This document shows, piece by piece, positions 55,892 through 64,000 of a DNA stretch of 64,000 nucleotides (position 1 is its first letter; each line of letters starts with the position of its first letter). The translations under genes and the position numbers were made by a program. The notes under the pieces are model-generated. The model did no database searches, had not been told where the DNA came from, and saw nothing but the letters and a program-made list of their open reading frames with translations. This stretch comes from Nemertoderma westbladi (taxonomy: Eukaryota > Xenacoelomorpha > Nemertodermatida > Nemertodermatidae), in assembly GCA_032718475.1 (NCBI GenBank), contig JAUCBJ010002762.1:62001-126000 (forward strand), written 5' to 3'.

Positions 55892-55892
55892 A

Positions 55893-57850
55893 CTACTACT
55901 AGGATCGGCATGCTGCATTGCAGCTGCATTTTTAAGAATGCTGTGCCGGCTTGTCAACAAAATTGCACCGCCACAACTCCCTATCACCCATGACATTTGC
56001 TAGATCATCCGCATCTTTAAGGCCAGTGTCCTTTAAGATGCGTCTCAAGAAAGTCATGGGCTGTCCACCATGCTTATTCACCCCATGAGGCTGCCAAAGT
56101 ACAAGATTATGCACTGGCTGGTCCTCATGGCGAAAGCATTGTCCTGCAAAGCGGAGGCGATTTCGTTCTAGTGTCAAGCTTGGGGGAACCAAGGAGACAC
56201 CTCCAATGTTATATAGTGTCTGGTTGGAGATTTGTGCATTGTACTTGACACAATGAACCCGGCGTAGCATTCTTGTGAATGTGCCATCCAGAGATTTGGT
56301 GTCCTCAGCAGTTAGAGCCCAGCATGGACTCCCATAGAGGAGTACTGGAACTTCTGCTGCTCTAAATAAACGGACCTTAAGTTTCCGATTAATTCTCGGT
56401 GACTTCCAAATCCTGGAAAGCCTATTCAAGGCTACCCATGCCTTTCCCTTACGTATTCGAAGGTCCTCACCTGACTTCCGGATCCATGATCCCAGGTAAC
56501 AGAAGTCGTCCACATGCTCAAGCATACCATCCTTTGAGCTTATGCTCATCCGATCAGAGACTTGCTGAGGACTTTCAAAGTTAACTGTCAAAATTTTGAT
56601 CTTTCTGGAGTTAATAAAAAGACCAACACTAGAAGCAGCATGTTCTAATGAGCTGAGGAGCCGTTGGGCTCCCTCTAATGATTCTGAGAGTACTCCTAAT
56701 TCATCAGCAAAGTCTAGATCAGTTAGGTACTTGACAGGATTTCCTCGACTTCTGGAGCCAGTAGGTGGAGTTATCATCACCCCATCATCATTATGATGAT
56801 CTAAGGACATGCGTAGAACATAGTCAACCACAATAATGAACAAGAATGGTGCAAGTGTCTCCTTGGAGGACGCCCCATAACACTTCAAATGATTCTGTGT
56901 CACCGTCAACAGTAGACACAAATGTTGTCGAACCATCGTATACTGATCTGATTGCTGCAATAATGTCATAAGGAATCCCATATAATGAAAGTATGCTGAA
57001 CATACGTGAGCGAGAGACTGAAGCCGGCACAGCATTCTTAAAAATGCAGCTGCAATGCAGCATGCCGATCCTAGTAGAGAGACTGAATCGAAGGCCTCAA
57101 CAAAGATAATAGCCAGATGCCTGTCTTTCTTTTGTGATAATTCTTCAATTATCCTTCTAAGTGCCAAAATGGGCTCATGGTCCCACGACCTTTACGGAAC
57201 CCATTCTGATTTCCATGGAGCAGTCTCTCAATGGGATCCCTGATGCGATTTAATAGAATCCTATTGTATAGCTTTGCAGCAATCGGATCAATGAGATTCC
57301 CCGAAAAGAACCATAGAGTGTTAGGTTGCCCTTCTTGGGAACTGGCACCAACTTATTTGTTTTCATTTCTTGTGGGACTCTTGTTGTTCGGTACATGTCT
57401 ACTATGATGGGATAGATGAGCTTTAAACATTCAGGTATTTTAAAGACCTCAGGGGGAACACCATCTACTCCACTGGCACGATTGGTCTTAATGATCTTTG
57501 CAGCAGCCTTCACTTCTGCAAAGGAGATATCGCCAATGGGAATATCTGGGAGTACAGACTCAGACACTTTTACTTCTATAAAGTTATCAGGCAATACCCT
57601 GTCATTATTGAGGAGCTTTTCAAAGTGGGCTTTCCAACCATTGAGGCGATCGGCTGGTGATTCAGCCTTAACCTTGGTGGTTGGTTGGCTTTTCCGCCCA
57701 GTAAGCAAATTGATCGATTTCCATGCCTGGGATGATTGCCTGCTGTCGTCAGCATCATTGATGGCATCAACCTGTTGGTTTATTAGCTCCTGTAGATTAA
57801 CAGAGTACTGCCTGTTCAGGGACCTAGATGCAGCCTTAAATGCATTCTTG
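55893..57850 (-). mobile_element. LINE family 1, copy 3 (5'-truncated, decayed)
   Basis: The minus-strand 3' end GGATCCTAGTAGTAG-type tail (written on + as CTACTACTAGGATCGG) is at 55893. Similarity to the copy at 20559-23348 ends at 57850, before the endonuclease. The coding part is broken by a 56-bp foreign insertion (57022-57077), a deletion of about 9 bp beside it, and single-base losses near 57175 and 57286. The catalytic FADD reads FADE. The C-terminal ORF (55932-57167, 411 residues) retains LRRVHCVKYNAQ and the rest of the tail domain. It is not functional. Confidence 0.92.
57022..57077 (+). mobile_element. 56-bp LINE-tail insertion inside LINE copy 3
   Basis: AGCCGGCACAGCATTC..CCGATCCTAGTAG matches the last 56 bp of LINE family 1, placed in the opposite orientation to its host copy. 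It is flanked by the 9-bp direct repeat AGAGACTGA (57013-57021 and 57078-57086), which is single in the copy at 20559-23348. This is an extremely 5'-truncated retrotransposition product. Confidence 0.9.
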
Positions 57851-58499
57851 TCTCTGTGAAGTCACATTGAAGTCTCTGTGCTGTCAATCACTTATTCCTT
57901 TAGAAGTTATGTAGGTACTTTACTGGGATTGATACGTATTATTAGCTTGGTTGCTGAGGCAAATGGAAAAATTGTGGCAATAGGCACTCCCATAACGATC
58001 ATAGAAATACGGAACGAAACGCTTACAGTCACAGTTCAAAAATTGCCGGGGGGGGGGGGGGGGGGGCCCGTGCCCCCCTCTGGATCCGCCCCTGATACTG
58101 ATTGTGCTATTATTGTAATCTGTCATTACGAACAACTGCCACTAAAAATCAATTATTCTATCGGCCTCCGGCCTTTCAGATACCACAAGCCTTTCAGTGG
58201 CCAGCGGATGCGGCAACGCGTACTATCCAAACGCAAACACACCGGTCGGGATTCCCTCGCCAACTCGGGGATCCCGTCACAGAAATGCAAATATTCCTAC
58301 ATTGAAAATGCAAATATTTTTGTTAAATTTTGTGTCACCTGAAAAAGATCAAACTCCCCCCAACAATATTAAAATGCAAATATCGTGAAAATAATATAAT
58401 TATATTTTTAGGGGAGTTAGCTGAGAAAATCTTGGCGTTAGTAAAAATGTAACAGTATATTATAACAAAACATTATAAACCAATTTGTTTCAAAAAATA
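57851..58499. other. No gene; poly-G run
   Basis: Mixed sequence with a 17-G run at about 58050-58067. Three 'aaatgcaaatat' copies occur near 58284-58382. No conserved coding signal was recognised. Confidence 0.5.
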
Positions 58500-59005
58500 T
58501 TAATGTTAATTAACCCTATTAAACCCCGGGGGGGGGGGGGGGGGGGGGTCAATATGACCCCCCGTGGTTTTTTTTTATAACTCTGAAACAAACGCAGTAG
58601 GTAATCTGAAATTTTTATGACTTTCCTAAAAATATATTGTCTTCCTAATAGAGTGTAAACAGTTTTCAAAAATATTGGAAGTTTTCGAGTTATAGCAACA
58701 TTTTTTTACCATTTTGGCTTTTGGCACTTTTTTAGAGGCGTCGTTTGAAAATTTCAGTTCATTAACCAACCCTATTAAACCCGGGGGGGGGGGTCAATAT
58801 GACCCCCCCGTGGTTTTTTTATTATAATTCTGAAACAAACGCAGTTGAGAATCTGAAATTTTATGACTTTTCCTAAAAATCTATTGTCTTCATTGTAGTG
58901 AAAACTGTTTTCAAAAATATTGGGTACTTTTCGAGTTATAGCACCATTTTTTAACCCTACTTTTGGCACTTTTTTTTGAGACGTTTTTTGAAAATTACAT
59001 TTCAT
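58500..59005. repeat. Tandem duplication with poly-G and a GGGTCAATATGACCC palindrome
   Basis: Two units of about 260 bp (start about 58511 and 58771) share CCCTATTAAACC, a G-run (about 22 and 10 G), GGTCAATATGACCCCC, then 'tctgaaacaaacgcagt' and 'ttttcgagttatagca'. The second copy is shorter and diverged. Confidence 0.8.
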
Positions 59006-59833
59006 TAAATATGAATTGTAACATCTCTATTTTTGATTTACACCGGTTTTTTGGTGTTAGAAATTGGATGGAATTCATATAAATTGATTTAGAAATTTCA
59101 AACTTGTTTTTTTCGATGGGTGCCAAATTTTGGTGCCAGCACCAAATTTTGAAATAAGTCAATTTTGTAAATTGATTGTTTGAAACTTGTTTTTTACGCA
59201 ATTGGGGTTTTTTGGGGTTCTGGATTCGATGAAATATATACGAGTTGCACCAAGCGTATCAAACTTGTATTTTTCGGTGCTGTGTGCAAATTTTGGTGCT
59301 AGCACGAAATTTTGAAAATCCATTCAATATGTAAAATTGCTTGTGACAATTTATTTCTTGCCTTTTAGAGGTTTATGGCTGTTCTGAATTCAATGGAAAA
59401 TATAATTATCGAACTAGACATCTCAAAGTTGTATTTTTCGGATGTGGGGGCAAAATGTGGTGCTAGCACCAAATTTTGAAAACCATCAAATATATCAATT
59501 GATTGTGTCACATTGTTTCTTGCGTTATACGGGTTTGTGTTGGTTCTGAATTCAATGGAATCAGTAAAAATTTCATAAGAGTTCTCAAACTTGTATTTTT
59601 CGCCGGTGGGTGAAAATTGTTGTGCCAGCACCAAATTTTGGAAAATATGCAAATTGATAATTAGATAGTATCACCTTGTTTCTTGCGTTATGCGGGTTTA
59701 TGAGGGTCCTGAATCCGATGGAATCAATAAAAACAGCACTGGACATCGCAAACTTGTACTTTTTGGTGATGGGTACGAAATTTGGTGCTAGCACCAAAAT
59801 TTGCCAAATTACGCCGAAAAATACAAGTAGCAA
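59006..59833. repeat. About 162-bp satellite with a GGTGCTAGCACC palindrome, five units
   Basis: The palindromic core TTTGGTG-C(T/C)-AGCACCAAA recurs at about 59133, 59292, 59456, 59618 and 59782. Each is followed by a variable AT-rich part with 'caaacttgtatttttcg' and 'ttcttgcgttat.cgggttt'. Period is about 159-164 bp. Copies are substantially diverged. Confidence 0.85.
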
Positions 59834-60133
59834 TGATCTGGCATATTAGAAATGTATTCCATTAGAATCAGCGCCCTCGAAAACCTGAAAATGTGAATTT
59901 ATAGCATCGTTTAAGTGAATTAACAATTTTGTGTTCTAACTGAAAAGTGCTGGTTACTTGTTTTTTTCATTTTTTGCCTACGTAGAAGACTAAAACAGCC
60001 ATTTATAGTAATCAGATCATTTGTGAATGTTTTCAAATGTATTTTGCGCCCCAAAAAACCTGTATTGAAAAACAATTAGCCGAAAATAGCAACATTTATA
60101 TTTTAACACTAGAAAGGCCAGACTTTGACTACC
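59834..60133. other. No gene; satellite-like remnant
   Basis: AT-rich. Near 59868 there is 'aatcagcgccctcgaaaacct', closely resembling the block inside the 154-bp satellite. Contains the left LINE target duplication TTGACTACC (60125-60133). Confidence 0.5.
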
Positions 60134-60615
60134 AGTACCAGTAGCAGTAGTAGCAGTAGTTCCAGTACTCCTCTATGGGAGTCCATGCTGGGCTCTAACT
60201 GCTGAGGACACCAAATCTCTGGATGGCACATTCACAAGAATGCTACTCCGGGTTCATTGTGTCAAGTACAATGCACACATATCCAACCAGACACTATTAT
60301 AACATTGGAGGTGTCTCATTGGTTCCCCCAAGCTTGACACTAGAACAAAATCGCCTCCGCTTTGCAGGACATTGCTTTCGCCGTGAGGACCAACCAGTGC
60401 ATAATCTTGTACTTTGGCAGCCTCATGGAGTGAATAAGCATGGTGGACAGCCCATGACTTTCTTGAGACGGATCTTAAAGGACACTGGCCTTGAAGATGC
60501 GGATGATCTAGCAAATGTCATGGGTGATAGGGAGTTGTGGCGGTGCAATTTTGTCAATAAGCCGGCACAGCATTCTTAAAAATACAGCTGCAATGCAGCA
60601 TGCCGATCCTAGTAG
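60134..60615 (+). mobile_element. LINE family 1, copy 4 (482 bp, 3' end only)
   Basis: Plus-strand copy starting after an AGT-rich run at the 5' edge and ending GATCCTAGTAG. It is flanked by TTGACTACC (60125-60133 and 60616-60624). It covers the end of the RT C-terminal region, and a frame shows RLRFAGHCFRREDQPVHNLV. A small indel near 60297 separates LYNIGG from the upstream codons. A remnant of a 5'-truncated insertion. Confidence 0.92.
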
Positions 60616-61240
60616 TTGACTACCCCTAGAAAGGCCGTTTGTGTCTATATTGACATACACCATTATTCAGCTAAAATTCACCCCAATTGTCTGTCTATTC
60701 GAGCCATATTATTCACAATATAGCATCAAAACCTCAGAAACTCAGATGAACCTAATATGAGCCATAACAACAAATACATGCAACATTGGAATATTGCAAA
60801 AAAATTATTGTTCACTGCAGGCCATTTATTCTATTTAATAAAACACAAAATTTGATTTCTAATACTAACTACAACAAAAAAAACAATAAATATAACAATT
60901 ATTAAAGTTTATAAACTAACTTTAATAATACACAATACCTCATTTTAAGCTATATTAAGCAAATATTGCTTCTAGTATTACCATAGGCAAATATTGTCTA
61001 TTTACTAACTCGCTAACGTTATGGAGTCTGTGGCAACACGGTTCCTAAAGCTAAAAAATGACATCATGTCCCTCGTTCATGGTGCCAAGAGCAAGAAAAG
61101 CATATCGAACGATACGAAGAGAAATCTATTGAAGAATGCCTAAACGAGATGAATACACTATTCGTAACGGCAATTGGCTGTGTAGCTGACGGCTGACAAG
61201 AAATCGTTAAGTCTAAAGAGGAAGTTATCCAATGCAAAGA
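60616..61240. other. No gene recognised; AT-rich
   Basis: AT-rich to about 61020 with A-runs. From about 61080 codons of the second LINE may begin, but I cannot support a frame. Confidence 0.5.
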
Positions 61241-61931
61241 CATCCCCCTTGCTAAAGCTCTCGTGGAAGCGAGAAATCCCCCCCCCCCCCCCCGTACAAA
61301 TTCCAGAAGCTTTATTGGTCGAGAAACACCATAAATCAGGTGTAGACGGAGAGTCTACTCCCTATCCATGGAACGATGCACCCCCACATCGTCGCAAGCT
61401 GAAGAACAAGAATTCGCAACCACAATCTATCTACATCTGCTCCCGAGCAGCGCTCTGATTCAGAATCCCCAATCACATTGGATACAAACCGATTCGACCC
61501 ATAATGTTAACAGGAAGAAACAAATGCGAAATCAAGTTGTTGTTGCGAGTGGTTCTACCTGTACCAGCAATACTGGTAACAACATGGGACTTGAGGCAGT
61601 TGAGCGCCGGTCTCCAAAATATTACATCCGAGTCGGCCGCCTTAAACCTGAGACAACCATTGAATTGGTGAAATCCCACTTAAAATGCAACAACATCAAA
61701 GTCACCCACGTCTTTAGATTGGATCAGGATCCAAATGACAGTGGGCCCGAATTTGCTGTGATTCACATCGTCTGTCCGGATGAAGAATCTGCTGACACAG
61801 TTTTTAACCAGATTTCTGGCCAAGGTGGACCACAAATTAAGCGCCATATCCTTCCAGCATCCGACAGGGCCAAACTGAATCTTCAGCCAATTCGTAAAGA
61901 CTCTGGCTCGTCAGTGCTTAAAAATCAATGA
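61241..61931 (+). pseudogene. Second non-LTR retrotransposon, ORF1-like region
   Basis: A reading frame ending at 61931 has a block starting SPKYYIRVGRLKPET and continuing to ADTVFNQISGQGG. The beta-alpha-beta pattern is that of the RRM-like domain found in ORF1 proteins of some non-LTR elements (inference from pattern only). The ATG at 61368 is the first in this frame, but the first 50 residues look out of frame with a better candidate frame upstream (61249-61458). A 16-C run (61278-61293) lies in that frame, so an indel is likely. ORF1 proteins bind element RNA. Confidence 0.5.
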
Positions 61932-61979
61932 TGAAGCTGCAAGCGCGGTAGATGGGGTGATGTGACAACGAGAAAATGA

Positions 61980-62840
61980 TAAAACCGACTACAATTCTAA
62001 GTTAAACTCATCAGTAGATACATCTAATTATGCTGTAATATGTCCAGGTTGCTCTAAGGTTTATGATTACAAAGCAAGCTTCCTGAAACACAAAAGTTTG
62101 TGCCGAAGATTTCAAACTCTGGATGCCCTACAATGCTTCACGGAACTAACCTTCAACCTTTGTAAGACTGTTGCTGAATTTAACACAAATTCCCTGTTTA
62201 TATTAGCATGGAATATTGAAGGTGCTAAGTCTACAATCGACTCCACAATGGATGGCATTATCTCTCAACAGATATTTTACTGCTCTCTGAAACTCTTATC
62301 AACAGAGAGGAATTAAATAATACATGGATATGTATGTCACACAGTCTCGTGTAGTAAAGGTGAACTTGGTCGATCCATGGGAGGTCTATCAATTGCTATT
62401 AATTTGCTAAAAGCGTGATCGATCTCACATTTGTGTCACACTCCCTAATCAGCCAAACAGAGGTAACTGTTATCACAACAATTAACACTAAACATCAAGG
62501 TATTAAAACGAATATACCAATAAACCAAACAACGCCAATCCCCAACGTTGAACCAACCCCAATTCAAACTATAGATAGAGAACAACTATCCCGACTCTTG
62601 GATGAACAAGGCTTCAACGAGGTAATGGACACTGGTGGGACGCTGCCTGCTCATTCATCACAAACTCATTCGTAACTCAGCACTTAAACCAAGAAAGCGC
62701 AAATCAAAGCCATGGTTCAACTCGCAATGTTACCATCTACAAAAAAGATTGCAGGAAGTTCACATGCACCTTATAAATGGGGACGCCACTGGATGCGATC
62801 AATACAGACACCTGCAAATTGAATACCATAAACACTAAGA
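61980..62840 (+). pseudogene. Second non-LTR retrotransposon, zinc finger and endonuclease start
   Basis: A frame at about 62020-62105 encodes CPGCSKVYDYKASFLKHKSLC, a C-x2-C-x12-H-x3-C zinc-finger. It is followed by LFILAWNIEGAKST (about 62190), a typical start of an APE-type endonuclease. The frame is soon broken (stop at about 62314). Further pieces in other frames include KPRKRKSKPWFNSQCYHLQKRLQ (about 62690-62760), a conserved linker block before RT. Heavily decayed. Confidence 0.6.
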
Positions 62841-64000
62841 AGAAATTCTACATCGCGTAATGCGAGCTCAACTTAATAAAAAGCTGTGAAGATGTCTGAA
62901 GCAAATTCTGGAATATTATAAAATCAAGAGGTGGTAAATCTGTCTCGCAACAAGTTCCAGTCGGCGACTGGTCGACTCATTTCTCTAACCTTCTCTCAAA
63001 GGACGAAGCACCTCGGCTTCCCAATATACCCGAATCATATGATCCTCTTTTAGACTCCCCTATAACGAGTACTGAAGTCAAGGAAGCTGTTGTCAGCCAG
63101 AAAACTGGTAAAGCTGCAGGTCCAGATGGAATATCAAATGAAGCCATCAAGGCAGGATTCGGATATCTTCTTCCATTTATAGTATCTCTCTTCACACTTT
63201 GTTTCTCCACATATGCATGTCCTACGATTTAGCTAACTTCATTCCTGATTCCACTATATATAGGTAAAGGTCCTAAATCGTCTACAAAACTCATATCGAG
63301 GGATTGCGTTACTTGCAAGTTTAATGAAATTATGTACAACCATCCTAAATAAGCGCCTGTATACTTGGGCTGAAAACCACAGTATTCTCCTGGATGCCCA
63401 GTTCGGATTTCGTAGAGGTCAGTCAACATTAATGGCCATCAACAGGTTGTGTGGCAGCATCAAATCCGCATTGGAAACCCCTGGTGGACATTTATACTGC
63501 GTGTTTTTTTATTACACGAAGCCTTTGAATCAGTAAATCGTGAAAAACTGTGCTCAAAATTGTTCATTTTGGGAGTCAGTCGGAAATTCATTATCGCCCT
63601 TTGGGTAATAATTGCGACAAATTATATATCCATCTGCATCGGCCAGTTTGTTACAGACCCGATTTCTCAAATGGTTGGAGTCATACAGGTAGACAAACTG
63701 TCCCCACTACTCTTTAGCTTATTTATCTCTGACCTCCCAACTGTTCTTGCTGTCATTGTTGTGTTATACGCAGACGATCTGGCAATTTATGGTAATTCAT
63801 TAGAATCTGTACAATCTGCAATCGACTGGATCGCAATTTACTGTGATGAAAATGAGCTTTCGGTAAACCTTATCAAAACCAAAGCAATAAAATTCCGGAG
63901 AGGAGGCCGATTATGTAAATCCGACAAGTTATTCAATAAAGGCTAACCTATCAAATTTGTAAATAATTTCAATTACCTTGGAGTGGTACTGACAACGAAA
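62841..64000 (+). pseudogene. Second non-LTR retrotransposon, reverse transcriptase (runs off the window)
   Basis: Scattered frames show RT blocks: GKAAGPDGISNEA-like (about 63110), QFGFRRGQSTLMAINRL (about 63400-63450), ESVNREKLCSKLFILGV (63526 on), VIQVDKLSPLLFSLFISDL (the position of QGDxLSP, with V for G), the catalytic VLYADDLAIYG (about 63760-63790) and FNYLGVVLTT at the end. This RT differs from LINE family 1 (YADD versus FADD, different flanking blocks), so it is a separate family of APE-type LINE, possibly Jockey/CR1/I-like. At least five stops or shifts make it inactive. Confidence 0.8.

Overview
This window is animal (metazoan) nuclear DNA, probably from an aquatic invertebrate; nothing in it fixes the species. 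The evidence is split exons of a secreted-type gene (a fibrinogen-related domain, then a calcium-binding EGF domain, both in phase-1 exons with AG/GT borders), a BEL/Pao LTR retrotransposon, several APE-type non-LTR retrotransposons, and very long satellite arrays. Nearly all of the window is repetitive, and only the two short exons look like host coding sequence.

The first 26 kb are a nest of insertions that can be read layer by layer. A LINE fragment (about 387-833, +) is cut by unknown sequence starting near 834. That sequence includes a hairpin-dense stretch (1196-1673) and the C-terminal end of a minus-strand gene ('X', 1957-2480). X resumes at 23800-25984. It encodes a Gag-like protein with a DEDD-type 3'-5' exonuclease-like domain and CCHC zinc knuckles. 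Between the two X halves lies a BEL/Pao element, 2481-23799, with TG...CA LTRs of about 1.19 kb and a 5-bp target duplication (CCGGG). Removing the element and one duplication joins the X halves in frame. The element's 3' LTR was then hit by a 5'-truncated LINE (20559-23348, -) with a 12-bp target duplication; the unbroken 5' LTR shows the empty site.

Inside the BEL element there is a long leader, a 2.2-kb tandem duplication of leader plus gag 5' end, gag with zinc knuckles, protease, reverse transcriptase/RNase H and integrase. After a 1.7-kb spacer comes an extra downstream reading frame (ORF3, 18019-19733) that is neither a pol part nor an obvious envelope gene. The coding regions carry several in-frame stops and frameshifts.

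From 26276 to 40823 runs an 11-bp satellite (GCATTAGCATA), interrupted by a diverged solo LTR of the same BEL family (39307-40533, target duplication CATAG). From 43288 to 55371 two exons of a fibrinogen/EGF gene are separated by an 11.3-kb intron. That intron holds a 56-bp minisatellite of about 147 units, a short inverted piece of the same array, a large palindrome and a 154-bp satellite. Its two ends are related in inverted orientation, so it resembles a foldback-type element.

From 55671 to the end there is a small TIR element, a decayed LINE copy (55893-57850, -) that itself contains a 56-bp LINE-tail insertion, poly-G-containing duplications, a roughly 162-bp satellite, another short LINE copy (60134-60615, +), and a second, different non-LTR retrotransposon (about 61.3 kb to the window end, +), badly decayed. 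All assignments were made by eye from motifs; no database search was run.
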